Shown one piece after another: positions 24,751 to 34,360 of a DNA stretch of 64,000 bases. The notes beneath the pieces were generated by a model that was not told the DNA's origin, made no database searches, and saw only the letters and a program-made list of their open reading frames with translations. The position numbers and the translations under genes were made by a program. The DNA lies in NCBI RefSeq assembly GCF_947501905.1, contig NZ_CANMXL010000003.1, positions 248,001 through 312,000 on the forward strand. Reading direction: 5' to 3'. Numbering within the stretch: the stretch's first letter is position 1; each line of letters begins with the position of its first letter. This stretch comes from an uncultured Winogradskyella sp. Lineage in GTDB: Bacteria > Bacteroidota > Bacteroidia > Flavobacteriales > Flavobacteriaceae.

Positions 24751-27700
24751 CTATTTAACTTCAATAATTTCTATGTTCTTGTTTATATAAACGAGTAATT
24801 TTTTTTCAATTTGGAAACCCATATCGCCCAAAACTCTTGAATATGAGTCCAATTGCATATCGTATTTTTTGTCTTTATTACCTGTTTTGTAATCTATAAT
24901 AACAACGTTTTTGTCTTTAATTGCCAGCCGGTCTGGTCTAAGAAAAAGACCATCTTTGGTAATAATGTCTCTTTCGTTAAAGATATCATAGCTACTGCTA
25001 AAATATTCTGAAATCTCATTATTGTTGATTATTGCTAATACTGTATTTTTCAACTCTTCAATTTCAGGAAGTTGTATTTGACCAAGATTTATAAGAGACT
25101 CAATAGCAAAGTCTACATCATGCTTGGTTTTAATTTTTGACATGAGAAGATGTATCAGGTTTCCGCGTTCAATGGCTTGTTCTTGTTCGGTATCCCATAA
25201 AATCCCAGAATTAGTTATGATTTTAAGGTTATGGGTTTCTTTTGAAGTAGATATAAAATGGTAGTCTTCCATATCTACTCTCTCCAAAATGTTATCAGTT
25301 TTGTTGTTTGGTTCTCCAAATGAATATTCTAGCGTATCATCTTCCCATTTATTACAATGCATTAGATATTTAATAAGCAAACCGGCATAGGTTTTATCAT
25401 TCGCAACACCTTTTTTATTAATATCTTTTTTTGAAACAATATATAATTGCTCAATAGCCCTAGTTAATGTTACATAGAGCAAATTAATATTGCCTAGCTC
25501 CAGTTCGGACTGATGCTCATTAAAAATTTCTTGTCCTTTTTCGCCAAAATTCTGAAAGTCTTTCGAATAGTTAATCAATGCATAATTGAAACCACAAAAA
25601 TCTTGACTCTCTATAGGGAACCAAGATTTCGGTTCTATTTCGCGATACATGTCTAAGTCAGCAAATGGGAATATAATCACAGGAAACTCAAGACCTTTAG
25701 ATTTATGTATAGTCATAATAGAGACTGCATCGATTGTATTTGGTATAGCGATACTTAAAGTTTCTTTTTTAGATTCGAAAAACTCTAAAAAGCCTAATAT
25801 GTTAGGTGTTTGTTTATTGCTGTAATCAAGAATTGTATCTAAATAAAATTGGATATACGCATCAGATGTATTTTTACATAAAGACAGACCTCTAACTATA
25901 TCTTCTACCATCTCATAAAGTGGCATATGCAGTAGACTATTATAGTCTAGCTGTATATCTATGTGCTTTAGCTTACTAAACAAATCCTCTATTGATAAGT
26001 CTAGATGCGATTTAAAAAAGTGATGCTTATCTTTAATATCAAATAATTTTGAAATACCATCAAGCATATCTAATCTCAATTTTTGGTCATCTGGATTAAT
26101 CAATACAGCTAAAACTAAATTAAGCAAGTTGACTTTAGGCGAATTAGTAAGTAGCAGTGTTTCTGAAGAGATAATATTTACGTTTTGATTGGTTAAATAG
26201 TCAGAAACCGCTATACCTTCTTTCTTTTTTCTTACTAAAACACAAATGTCTTTCTGTTGATAACCTCTCTCAAGGCATGACTGAACGATTTCAAAAGTTT
26301 TTTTGGTATAGGTCTCATTTCTATCCTCAGAGATTTCAAAATTTAAAAACGAAAGGTTAACATATCCGTCTTGGTCTTTAGAGATTTTTTGCTTTGCATC
26401 CTTATATAAGGATTTATAATCCTCTCTATAAAAGAATTGATTTGAAACAAAGTCAAAAAAAGAATTATTGAACGCAACTATATTCTTACAACTACGATAG
26501 TTGGTATTAAGATTATTTACCTCTGGATTTATCTGAAAAGGATTGTCGAGACCTTCATACAGATTTATAAATTGTTGCGCATCGCCACCACGCCAACTAT
26601 ATATAGCTTGCTTTGCATCACCAACTATCATTGCCGAGCCGTTAGCTGAAGATAATGCATTATCCATTAAGGGGACTAAATTCTCCCATTGCATTTTGGA
26701 TGTATCTTGAAATTCATCTACAAAGTAGTGGCGGAATTTTTCACCCAAACGCTCATATATAAATGGTGTAGGTTGATTTTTTATTTCGTTGCTTATTAGG
26801 GTATTAAACTCTGATATAAGAAGTTTGTTTTCGTCTTCTTTTAAAGTATTAAGTTCTTTTTGGAGAGTGTTTATTACAGAAAGCGGAGTTATGTTTTTGT
26901 AAACTGCTTTATTGAATTTAAGTTCGAAGAGCAATGATTTTGTAATATTAAAGGTATTTACAATATCTGGTTGTATCTCTTCAATTGTAGATGCAATATT
27001 TTCCGAAACACGTTTAGGATATAGTATTTTATCTTCTATATCTTCTTGCCACTTAGCTTCAAAACCAACATTAAAATTGGCATTAGATAGTTTTTCAAAG
27101 TGTTTTGGCAGATAACTGCCAGAAAAATCATCAAATTGTAATCCAGCTTCTTCAATAAGGTTTATAATTGATGTTGCATCTTCTACAATTTGATGACTAA
27201 GACGCTTCGTTTTTTTATACAGTTCTTTTTTTAACGCATTAAAGTCATCTAAAGTTTTTTCTTTAAATTCATTTAAGTAAGGCAAGTCATTCTCATTAAG
27301 AAGTAGCCTTCCTGTTTTTTTAAAATCATAGCTTATATCCCAACTTTTGTCATCATCAGCTTTTTCTATGGCAAAATCCACAAGAATTTTAGTTAGCGCT
27401 TGGTCTGTTCCTGCTTTTGCAATTAATGCGTCAATGGCTTTAGTCAGTAAATAATCTTGGTCTAGTTCTACTTCAAAATTTAAAGGGAGTTTTAAATCAA
27501 AAGCAAAGGTTCTAATGACACGATGAGTAAAACCATCAATAGTAGAAATATCAAAAGCACCATAGTTGTGTATAATTTTATTCAAAATTGTTTTAGAACG
27601 TTCAAACAATTGTTCTGGACTAATAGAAAGTTCTGTACTAATTTCTATAAACATAGGATGTGGATGCTCTAAGTTGTCTTTTGAAGAAAAAAGCTTTAGC

Positions 27701-27879
27701 ATATCAACAATCCTTGTTTTCATTTCGCCAACAGCTTTGTTGGTAAATGTTATAGCAAGAATATGCTTAAAATGTTCTTGATTTTTTGAAGCTATAAGAA
27801 GTTTAATGTAGGATTTAGCGAGTGTATATGTTTTGCCGCTACCGGCAGATGCGCTAAATATTTTAAAAGTTGGCCTCAA
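24751..27879 (-). CDS. AddA-like UvrD/RecB helicase-nuclease
   Basis: 1042 residues of a superfamily 1A helicase: Walker [14 protein letters not shown] at the N-terminus, motif Ia [15 protein letters not shown], Walker B VDEFQDTS, motif [17 protein letters not shown], motif IV NTNYRSC, motif [14 protein letters not shown], motif VI YVTLTRA. A C-terminal RecB-type nuclease follows with LRPDRLA and VIIDYKTG. It is the motor and 5'-strand nuclease expected to pair with the AddB-like protein 4 kb away. The two genes are separated here by kbl and the OmpA pair. Confidence 0.9.
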   Translation of the reverse strand: MRPTFKIFSASAGSGKTYTLAKSYIKLLIASKNQEHFKHILAITFTNKAVGEMKTRIVDMLKLFSSKDNLEHPHPMFIEISTELSISPEQLFERSKTILNKIIHNYGAFDISTIDGFTHRVIRTFAFDLKLPLNFEVELDQDYLLTKAIDALIAKAGTDQALTKILVDFAIEKADDDKSWDISYDFKKTGRLLLNENDLPYLNEFKEKTLDDFNALKKELYKKTKRLSHQIVEDATSIINLIEEAGLQFDDFSGSYLPKHFEKLSNANFNVGFEAKWQEDIEDKILYPKRVSENIASTIEEIQPDIVNTFNITKSLLFELKFNKAVYKNITPLSVINTLQKELNTLKEDENKLLISEFNTLISNEIKNQPTPFIYERLGEKFRHYFVDEFQDTSKMQWENLVPLMDNALSSANGSAMIVGDAKQAIYSWRGGDAQQFINLYEGLDNPFQINPEVNNLNTNYRSCKNIVAFNNSFFDFVSNQFFYREDYKSLYKDAKQKISKDQDGYVNLSFLNFEISEDRNETYTKKTFEIVQSCLERGYQQKDICVLVRKKKEGIAVSDYLTNQNVNIISSETLLLTNSPKVNLLNLVLAVLINPDDQKLRLDMLDGISKLFDIKDKHHFFKSHLDLSIEDLFSKLKHIDIQLDYNSLLHMPLYEMVEDIVRGLSLCKNTSDAYIQFYLDTILDYSNKQTPNILGFLEFFESKKETLSIAIPNTIDAVSIMTIHKSKGLEFPVIIFPFADLDMYREIEPKSWFPIESQDFCGFNYALINYSKDFQNFGEKGQEIFNEHQSELELGNINLLYVTLTRAIEQLYIVSKKDINKKGVANDKTYAGLLIKYLMHCNKWEDDTLEYSFGEPNNKTDNILERVDMEDYHFISTSKETHNLKIITNSGILWDTEQEQAIERGNLIHLLMSKIKTKHDVDFAIESLINLGQIQLPEIEELKNTVLAIINNNEISEYFSSSYDIFNERDIITKDGLFLRPDRLAIKDKNVVIIDYKTGNKDKKYDMQLDSYSRVLGDMGFQIEKKLLVYINKNIEIIEVK

Positions 27880-27924
27880 CTAATGATTAATTTTATACCA
27901 AAATAGGTAATCTTAATATTTTAT

Positions 27925-27957
27925 TTTGAATTTCTACTAAGCAATATTGTAAATTTG
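27925..27957 (+). promoter_or_regulatory. Promoter of superoxide dismutase gene
   Basis: TTTG at 27925-27928, 21 bp, then TAAATTTG at 27950-27957, fully matching the Bacteroidota consensus, 38 bp before the ATG. Confidence 0.65.
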
Positions 27958-27995
27958 TTACAATCTAATCATTAACACATAAAAACATAAATATT

Positions 27996-28604
27996 ATGGC
28001 TTTTGAATTACCAAAATTAAAATATGCTTATGATGCTTTAGAGCCGCACATTGATGCGCGTACTATGGAAATACATCACTCAAAGCACCATAACGGATAT
28101 ACAACAAAACTGAACGCTGCTGTTGCGGGCACTGATTTAGAAGGAAAATCTATCGAAGATATCTTAGGTAATCTAGATATGTCTAATAAGGGTGTTAGAA
28201 ATAATGGTGGTGGTTTTTATAATCATTCTTTATTTTGGGATGTTATGAATCCTGAAGATAGAGGGTATCTTTCAGGAGATTTAAAAGATGCTATTGAAGC
28301 TGAGTTTGGGTCTAAAGATGCTTTTATTGAAGCTTTTAGTAAAGCTGCGGCTACTCAGTTTGGTTCTGGTTGGGCATGGTTATGTGTTCATAAAGGAGGT
28401 AAGGTTGAAGTTTGTTCCACACCAAATCAAGACAATCCTTTAATGCCAGGAGTCACTTGTGGAGGAACCCCAATTTTAGGCTTAGATGTATGGGAACATG
28501 CATATTACTTAAACTACCAAAACAGAAGACCTGATTATATTGATGCGTTCTTTAAAGTGATTAATTGGAATGAAGTAGAAAGACGTTATGCTGAAGCAAA
28601 ATAA
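27996..28604 (+). CDS. Superoxide dismutase (Fe/Mn type)
   Basis: 202 residues, cytosolic, converting superoxide to oxygen and hydrogen peroxide. All four metal ligands are in place: His27 (EIHHSKHH), His77 (FYNHSLFW), Asp164 and His168 (LDVWEHAYY). GSGWAWL and the [15 protein letters not shown]-terminus are typical. Whether iron or manganese is used cannot be settled by eye. It is monocistronic, divergent from the AddA-like gene, with its own promoter and terminator. Confidence 0.95.
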   Translation: MAFELPKLKYAYDALEPHIDARTMEIHHSKHHNGYTTKLNAAVAGTDLEGKSIEDILGNLDMSNKGVRNNGGGFYNHSLFWDVMNPEDRGYLSGDLKDAIEAEFGSKDAFIEAFSKAAATQFGSGWAWLCVHKGGKVEVCSTPNQDNPLMPGVTCGGTPILGLDVWEHAYYLNYQNRRPDYIDAFFKVINWNEVERRYAEAK

Positions 28605-28631
28605 TTAAAAAAGACTCTTTATTATATAAAT

Positions 28632-28667
28632 GACCCAAGTCGAAAGGCTTGGGTTTTCTTTTTTTAT
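28632..28667 (+). terminator. Terminator of superoxide dismutase gene
   Basis: ACCCAAG pairs with CTTGGGT around an 8-nt loop, followed by a T-rich tract. Confidence 0.85.
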
Positions 28668-28705
28668 TAGATTATATAAAATGAAAAAGGGTAAACTAAA
28701 GTTCA

Positions 28706-28755
28706 CCCTTTTTGCCCCAAATCTACCATAAACTTAACCTACTTATGTTATGGTA
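28706..28755. repeat. Direct repeat copy 1 with hairpin
   Basis: A 50-nt unit nearly identical to 28906-28956. It begins with CCCTTTTTGCCCCAAATC and ends in TACCATAA...TTATGGTA, an inverted repeat with a 16-nt loop. The hairpin AAAAAGGGT/ACCCTTTTT precedes it and shares its first bases. Confidence 0.8.
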
Positions 28756-28905
28756 ACTTCAAATATACTTTAAGCGAAACAATTAATGTATATAATATAG
28801 ACGAAACACACAAATATCAGTCTAAGAGATATTTTTTGTAGACGTTTATCTGTTTGTCTGGGTATTATGGTGTTTGTAGAAAATAAAAAAGAGCGAAATA
28901 AATCG

Positions 28906-28956
28906 CCCTTTTTTGCCCCAAATCTACCATGAACTTAACCTACTTATGTTATGGTA
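28906..28956. repeat. Direct repeat copy 2 with hairpin
   Basis: The second copy, 200 nt downstream, with one base change (A to G) and one extra T. Its own preceding hairpin (about 28886-28913, GAGCGA/TCGCCC) differs in sequence but keeps the same position, which points to conserved structure. Confidence 0.8.
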
Positions 28957-29061
28957 TAGAGCTAATATATATGTCTAGTATTTAACAAGTATAAATTATT
29001 AGATTAACGGCGTTTTTTTTGGCTTAACAACGAAACCTAATCGTTAATAGATATTTATGTA

Positions 29062-30960
29062 TTAGTAAGCTCTTTCCTTATTACCCTCGTAAAAATTGAT
29101 AAAGGCTTTATTTACAACACGGTTACCGCCAACGGTTGGATAGTTTCCTGTAAAATACCAATCGCCTAAATTTTTTGGACATGCTTTATGCAAATTGGAT
29201 ACAGGCTGAAATATAATTTTTACTTCAGCCTTGACATCTTCGTCACTAAGAAGTTCGGAAATCTTATCCGAAATTTGTTCATCAGTGAAATTGTCATAAA
29301 TTTCCTTTACAAAGTTTTTGACATCTTTATCCTTTAATTCTACCTGAGCTTTACACTTTTTATAAACCTCTTCGACAATATCATAATTATTGGTGTCTTT
29401 TAGTAACGCTAAGGCCGCTCTAAAAGCAACAAGGCCTTCAAGATTTGCCATGTCTATTCCATAACAATCGGGATATCTAATTTGTGGTGCTGAAGAAACA
29501 ACGACAATTTTTTTGGGACTTAAGCGATCCATCATTTTTATGATACTTTTCTTAAGTGTTGTACCTCTTACAATACTGTCGTCAATAATTACGAGATTGT
29601 CAGTAGGTTTAATAACGCCATAGGTTACATCATATACATGGGCTACTAAATCATCACGACTACTATCTTCAGTAATAAATGTTCTAAGTTTTACATCCTT
29701 AATGGCTATTTTTTCAATACGTGGTCGCTCAGATAATATTTCAGTAACACGCTTTGCTGATAATTTTCCATTACCATCTAATATGGCTTGAGTTTTTCTC
29801 TGATTAAGATGTTCTTCAACAGTATCAATCATACCAAAGAATGATGTTTCTGCAGTATTTGGAATAAAAGAAAAGACTGAATTTTTAGTATCTCCATCAA
29901 TAGCTTCAAGAACTTTAGGCATAAGTAACCTTCCTAGTTCTTTTCGCTCTTTATAAATTTCCGCATCGCTACCTCTGGAAAAATAAATGCGTTCAAAAGA
30001 ACAAGCTTTTCGTTCTAATGGTTCTAATATTTTTTTGATTGAGGTCTCTCCAGATTTTTTGGTAATAATAGCATGTCCCGGTTCTAATTCAATGACATCG
30101 TTAAAATCAACATTAAAAACCGTTTGTATTACAGGACGTTCTGAAGCAACAACAACAACTTCATCATCTTGGTAATAATATGCTGGCCTAATTCCGGCAG
30201 GGTCTCTTAACACAAAGGAATCACCGTGTCCTAATAAACCAGCCATAGCATAACCACCATCCCAATTTTTTGCTGCTTTTCTTAAAATTTTGGCAACGTT
30301 AAGTCGCTTTGCAATTAAAGGAGAGCATTCAGCTTTGTTATAGCCTTCTTTTTTAAGGTTTTTATAAATTTTAGAAACCGCATCATCTAAAAAATGACCG
30401 ATTTTTTCCATAATAGTTATGGTGTCTGCTTTTTCTTTAGGATGTTGCCCTATCTTAACAAGATTGTCAAAAAGCTCACTAACATTGGTCATGTTAAAAT
30501 TACCAGCAACGATAAGGTTTCTATGCATCCAATTGTTTTGTCTCAAAAACGGATGCACGCTTTCTACACTATTTTTACCAAAAGTACCATAACGAACATG
30601 ACCTAAAAGTAACTCGCCTATGTAAGGAATATGCTTTTTCTGAGCAGCGACATCGTTTTGATATTCTGGGTTTTTGGTAAGGTCATCATTTATGCGCTCA
30701 TTAATTTGAGCAAAAATATCTTGTATGGGTTGCTGAGCTATAGAACGCACGCGACTTATGTAACGCTCGCCAGGTTGTGTGTCTAATTTAATGCTTGCAA
30801 AACCGGCACCATCTTGACCTCGATTGTGTTGTTTTTCCATCATGAGATACATTTTGTTTACCCCATAAAATGCGCTGCCGTATTTTTCTTTATAAAACTC
30901 TAAAGGTTTTTTTAATCTAATTAATGCTATACCGCATTCGTGTTTTAAAGCATCACTCAT
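29062..30960 (-). CDS. purF: Amidophosphoribosyltransferase (PurF)
   Basis: 632 residues, the long Bacteroidota form. The N-terminal class II glutamine amidotransferase domain has catalytic Cys9 in KHECGIALI, so a short propeptide must be removed or bypassed. The C-terminal phosphoribosyltransferase domain has the PRPP loop VIIDDSIVRGTTLKKS. It makes phosphoribosylamine from PRPP and glutamine, the first step of purine synthesis. A candidate -7 box lies just upstream. purN, a later step, is 2.4 kb upstream on the same strand. Confidence 0.93.
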   Translation of the reverse strand: MSDALKHECGIALIRLKKPLEFYKEKYGSAFYGVNKMYLMMEKQHNRGQDGAGFASIKLDTQPGERYISRVRSIAQQPIQDIFAQINERINDDLTKNPEYQNDVAAQKKHIPYIGELLLGHVRYGTFGKNSVESVHPFLRQNNWMHRNLIVAGNFNMTNVSELFDNLVKIGQHPKEKADTITIMEKIGHFLDDAVSKIYKNLKKEGYNKAECSPLIAKRLNVAKILRKAAKNWDGGYAMAGLLGHGDSFVLRDPAGIRPAYYYQDDEVVVVASERPVIQTVFNVDFNDVIELEPGHAIITKKSGETSIKKILEPLERKACSFERIYFSRGSDAEIYKERKELGRLLMPKVLEAIDGDTKNSVFSFIPNTAETSFFGMIDTVEEHLNQRKTQAILDGNGKLSAKRVTEILSERPRIEKIAIKDVKLRTFITEDSSRDDLVAHVYDVTYGVIKPTDNLVIIDDSIVRGTTLKKSIIKMMDRLSPKKIVVVSSAPQIRYPDCYGIDMANLEGLVAFRAALALLKDTNNYDIVEEVYKKCKAQVELKDKDVKNFVKEIYDNFTDEQISDKISELLSDEDVKAEVKIIFQPVSNLHKACPKNLGDWYFTGNYPTVGGNRVVNKAFINFYEGNKERAY

Positions 30961-30995
30961 TGTTGCTGTAAGAGTTTGTTGTGTTGTTGAGTATT

Positions 30996-31003
30996 CAAAA
31001 ATA
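30996..31003 (-). promoter_or_regulatory. -7 box of purF
   Basis: TATTTTTG on the minus strand, 36 bp before the purF ATG, downstream of the kinase terminator. No clear -33 element was identified because the terminator stem occupies that position. Confidence 0.45.
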
Positions 31004-31009
31004 ATGAAA

Positions 31010-31036
31010 TAAAAAACGCGCCAAAATTAGGCGCGT
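31010..31036 (-). terminator. Terminator of PfkB-kinase gene
   Basis: AACGCGCC pairs with GGCGCGTT around a 7-nt loop, followed on the minus strand by a T-run. Confidence 0.8.
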
Positions 31037-31045
31037 TAGTTTTTA

Positions 31046-31975
31046 TTAATTCAATTCTATTTCGAATTGTGTTAAATCTTTAAATTGCTGTAGGCGTTCA
31101 AATATTTCTTCATCCGTAAGTGTTAGCATGCGCTCCGCGCCAAATTTCTCTACACAAAAAGAAGCTAATGCTGAACCATATATTACTGCTTTTTTCATGT
31201 TCTCAAAAGAGACATTTCCTGTTTTTGCAAGATAGCCCGAAAAACCGCCTGCAAATGTATCTCCTGCTCCAGTAGGATCAAACACTTCCGCTAGAGGTAA
31301 AGCTGGCGCGTAAAACATATTGTCCTCGTTAAATAACAATGCACCATGCTCACCTTTTTTAATCACGACATATTTCGGTCCCATAGTATGGATTTTTTTC
31401 GCTGCATTAACTAAAGAATATTCTCCAGATAATTGTCTTGCCTCTTCGTCATTAATTGTAATAACATCAACATTTTTAAGAACGGCTTTTAATTCGTCCA
31501 TAGCGATATCCATCCAAAAATTCATGGTATCTAAAATAGCCAACTTTGGTTTTTTAGACATTTGGTCAAGTACACTTTGTTGTGTTAAAGGGTGTAAATT
31601 ACCTAGCATTACAATATCTGCATCTTGATAATTTTCAGGAACAACTGGTGTAAAAGTCTCTAAAACATTTAGCTCAGTAGCTAAAGTGTCACGAGAATTC
31701 ATATCGTTATGGTATTTACCACTCCAAAAAAATGTTTTACCATCTTTTACGATTTCTACACCATCTATATTTACTTTTCTTTCTGTTAAAAGGTCTAAAT
31801 ATTCTTGCGGAAAATCTCCACCAACAACAGAAACTGCTGCTGCATCTACATTATCAAAATTGGCAGCAGAAAGCCCTATATATGTTGCCGCTCCGCCTAA
31901 AATTTTGTCGGTTTTACCAAAAGGTGTTTCAATAGCATCAAAAGCTACAGTTCCAACAATAACTAACTTACTCAT
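31046..31975 (-). CDS. PfkB-family sugar kinase
   Basis: 309 residues of the ribokinase/PfkB family: an N-terminal GGAATYIGLSAANF signature and C-terminal DPTGAGDTFAGGF with the catalytic aspartate and anion hole. It would phosphorylate a sugar or nucleoside with ATP; the substrate is not readable (adenosine kinase-like and fructokinase-like members both exist). It has its own -7 box (31999-32006) and terminator, so it is separate from purF although they are adjacent. Confidence 0.88.
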   Translation of the reverse strand: MSKLVIVGTVAFDAIETPFGKTDKILGGAATYIGLSAANFDNVDAAAVSVVGGDFPQEYLDLLTERKVNIDGVEIVKDGKTFFWSGKYHNDMNSRDTLATELNVLETFTPVVPENYQDADIVMLGNLHPLTQQSVLDQMSKKPKLAILDTMNFWMDIAMDELKAVLKNVDVITINDEEARQLSGEYSLVNAAKKIHTMGPKYVVIKKGEHGALLFNEDNMFYAPALPLAEVFDPTGAGDTFAGGFSGYLAKTGNVSFENMKKAVIYGSALASFCVEKFGAERMLTLTDEEIFERLQQFKDLTQFEIELN

Positions 31976-31998
31976 ACGTAAAATTTCGAATTTCAGTG

Positions 31999-32006
31999 CA
32001 AATATA
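31999..32006 (-). promoter_or_regulatory. -7 box of PfkB-kinase gene
   Basis: TATATTTG on the minus strand, 24 bp upstream of the start. Confidence 0.45.
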
Positions 32007-32031
32007 ATGTGATTAATGACAATGACATATT

Positions 32032-32649
32032 TTATTTACCCAAAACAGTATCTTCATAATTATTAAGTGTAGCTCTTAATTCGGAAAAGGTTTTAAAAGG
32101 GCCTTTAATAAGTAAGCTATTAGTCACAAATGCTGGAAGTGAACCTTCTGGATTTACAAAAAGCTGTTGTGTAACTTTAGTAGAATCATCGACTTCTTCC
32201 AATAACCAAAAGCCCATTAGTTTTTTGATGCGAATGGTTTTTTCTCGTTCTTTTATAGCATTTGGTAGAGACTCTAGCTTTAGTTTGTATTTAGTATCTG
32301 TAATTTTCTCTACGGTTAAGAGTGTTATTAAATCCCTATCCTTAATTGGCCACGGCAAATCTTTGCGAGCGTAAAACAGATGTTGATTGTCTTTAAGTTT
32401 TTTTACATGATAACTAATCCCAGACTCACATTGATCATAATATTTTGGAGCAGAGATAAGTTCTTGAAGCACATTCTTAATTGATGTCTTGATGGTTGTT
32501 ACCGCTTTATATTCATCAAGCTTTTCATTAGGAATAGATCTCGTATATATTTTAATTTCATCAGCATCTTTTTTTAGTTTCCACTCGGTTTGCGCAAATG
32601 AAACAGATGTAATGATTATAAAAAATATTGAAAGTCTAAACTTTTGCAT
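32032..32649 (-). CDS. START-domain protein, secreted
   Basis: 205 residues with a signal peptide (SIFFIIITSVSFAQ) and a START/SRPBCC fold: EWKLKKDADEIKIYTR, LPWPIKDRDLI, GFWLLEEVDDSTKVTQQLFVNPEGSLPAFVTN. These segments match lipid-binding START proteins of marine bacteria. It is expected in the periplasm, where it may bind a hydrophobic ligand. No lipobox cysteine is seen. Confidence 0.8.
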   Translation of the reverse strand: MQKFRLSIFFIIITSVSFAQTEWKLKKDADEIKIYTRSIPNEKLDEYKAVTTIKTSIKNVLQELISAPKYYDQCESGISYHVKKLKDNQHLFYARKDLPWPIKDRDLITLLTVEKITDTKYKLKLESLPNAIKEREKTIRIKKLMGFWLLEEVDDSTKVTQQLFVNPEGSLPAFVTNSLLIKGPFKTFSELRATLNNYEDTVLGK

Positions 32650-32730
32650 TGAAATTTAATTTATAAGTGCTCTTAGTAGTGGCAACTTTTAATGCATTAC
32701 AAAACAGGTTGTTAAATTTTATTGAAATGA

Positions 32731-33372
32731 TTATTTACGACCAAAATCCGCTGGAATTTCACCCCAAGCTTTGGTTTCCCACTTTACGATTGTGGTTTTG
32801 TAAGTATTGGTTTCTAGCCATTTTATAGCACGGTCTATAAGTTCAAAAACTGGTTTGTTTTTTTCGTTACGTTCTAGTTTAGTATTACATGTTTTTTTTC
32901 GTACCCAACTCATAGCTGTTCTTGAATCCGTATACATAATACGGTCGCTTTTGTGTTGTTTTAAAAATGCTAGACCATGTACCAAGGCTAAAAATTCGCC
33001 AATATTATTTGTGCCTTCTTCAAAAGGGCCTTGGATAAATAGTTGTTTTTTTGTTTTTGTATCTACACCACGATATTCCATTTTTCCTGGATTACCACTA
33101 GAAGCGGCATCGACTGAAATAGAATTATAATTTGGTTGTCCTATTTTTTTGAGTTGTGTATCAGAAAGTTCACTTTTAAAGGATTTAGACTTACCTATGT
33201 AATCCTTGTAATTACCTTTTAGTGCTTTTTTAGCAGCTTCAAAGGTTGCAAAAGATTTGTATTGCGCGCCTTCAAAGTTTTTAATTTGAGCTTTGCAATC
33301 ATCCCAAGTTTCAAAAACACCGATATGATGACCTTTCCAAACAGTATAATATTTCTTTTTCTTTTTAGCCAT
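32731..33372 (-). CDS. Ribonuclease H with viroplasmin-type N-terminal domain
   Basis: 213 residues. Residues 7-52 form the viroplasmin/RNase H N-terminal domain (YYTVWKGHHIGVFETWDDCK), which binds RNA-DNA hybrids. Residues 84-213 are an RNase H1 domain with the catalytic residues in SVDAASSGNPG (D88), NIGEFLALVHGL and MYTDSRTAM. It removes RNA from hybrids. Its start overlaps the purN end by 8 bp, so the two are coupled. Confidence 0.9.
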   Translation of the reverse strand: MAKKKKKYYTVWKGHHIGVFETWDDCKAQIKNFEGAQYKSFATFEAAKKALKGNYKDYIGKSKSFKSELSDTQLKKIGQPNYNSISVDAASSGNPGKMEYRGVDTKTKKQLFIQGPFEEGTNNIGEFLALVHGLAFLKQHKSDRIMYTDSRTAMSWVRKKTCNTKLERNEKNKPVFELIDRAIKWLETNTYKTTIVKWETKAWGEIPADFGRK

Positions 33373-33931
33373 TTAAAAGCCTATCAATAACTTCTGGAAA
33401 GTATTCCATTTCTAATTCATGAATTTTTTCCGCAACATTTTCAGGAGAATCAGAAGCCAAAACCTCACAATTTGCTTGAAAAATAATAGCGCCTTCATCA
33501 TAGTTTTCGTTCACGTAATGAATAGTTATGCCAGTTTCAGCTTCATTATTTTCAACAACTGCTCTATGAACATGCATACCATACATGCCTTTTCCGCCAT
33601 ATTTTGGTAAAAGTGCAGGATGAATATTAATGACTTTGTCAGGAAAATGTTTTAGTATATGCTCAGGAAATTTCCATAAAAAACCAGCTAAAACAATTAA
33701 ATCTGGGTAAGATGCTTTTAAAAGATTAAGAACATCATCGGTTTTGGTAAATGCCACTTTATTGAACGAAAAGGCAGATACACCAAGGCGTTTGGAGCGG
33801 TCTAACACTTTGGCATGAGGATTGTTAGTGAGTACCTGAATAACAGACGCATGTTCACTGTTTTGAAAAAACTTTATCAAATTTTCAGCATTACTTCCCG
33901 AGCCGGACGCAAAGATTACAATACGTTTCAT
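33365..33931 (-). CDS. purN: Phosphoribosylglycinamide formyltransferase (PurN)
   Basis: 188 residues. FASGSGSNAENLI forms the phosphate-binding start, VINIHPALLPKYGGKGM carries the catalytic Asn-His, and NYDEGAIIF the catalytic Asp. It transfers a formyl group from 10-formyl-tetrahydrofolate to GAR in purine synthesis. It precedes the RNase H gene with an 8-bp overlap. It is divergent from acpP; the 183-bp gap holds the promoters of both. Confidence 0.93.
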   Translation of the reverse strand: MKRIVIFASGSGSNAENLIKFFQNSEHASVIQVLTNNPHAKVLDRSKRLGVSAFSFNKVAFTKTDDVLNLLKASYPDLIVLAGFLWKFPEHILKHFPDKVINIHPALLPKYGGKGMYGMHVHRAVVENNEAETGITIHYVNENYDEGAIIFQANCEVLASDSPENVAEKIHELEMEYFPEVIDRLLNG

Positions 33932-34074
33932 AAACAGTCAATCATGATTAGATTACTCAAACAAAAAAAAGAATAATAATTAACAATTAGGCTCAAAAAT
34001 TAAATACTTATTTCTATTTTTATCTATAAGGCACACATTTTATTGGTAAAAGCATTTTTTAAAATAAAGTTTTT

Positions 34075-34082
34075 TATTTTTG
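34075..34082 (+). promoter_or_regulatory. -7 box of acpP operon
   Basis: TATTTTTG 32 bp before the acpP ATG. A -33 TTTG is not obvious in the T-rich upstream sequence. Confidence 0.4.
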
Positions 34083-34114
34083 CCCTCTAATTAAAACTTA
34101 AAAACTAAAAGATT

Positions 34115-34348
34115 ATGTCAGACATTGCATCAAGAGTAAAAGCGATTATCGTAGACAAATTAGGTGTTGATGAAAACGAAGTTGTAACAGAAGCTAGCTT
34201 TACTAACGATTTAGGAGCAGATTCATTGGATACAGTAGAGTTAATCATGGAATTCGAAAAAGAATTCGATATTCAAATACCAGACGATCAAGCTGAAAAT
34301 ATTGCAACAGTTGGTCAAGCTATCTCTTATATAGAAGAAGCAAAATAA
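34115..34348 (+). CDS. acpP: Acyl carrier protein
   Basis: 77 residues, strongly acidic, with [15 protein letters not shown]; Ser37 carries the 4'-phosphopantetheine arm. It shuttles acyl chains in fatty-acid synthesis. It is followed by fabF after 12 bp, the classic acpP-fabF order, and then rnc. Confidence 0.95.
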   Translation: MSDIASRVKAIIVDKLGVDENEVVTEASFTNDLGADSLDTVELIMEFEKEFDIQIPDDQAENIATVGQAISYIEEAK

Positions 34349-34360
34349 CAAACTAATTTT

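Larger units (their letters stand above)
28605..29061. other. Spacer with duplicated hairpin/repeat units
   Basis: 457 bp between convergent genes. It holds the dismutase terminator and two copies of a 50-nt repeat, each preceded by a hairpin. No coding sequence is seen. Confidence 0.7.
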
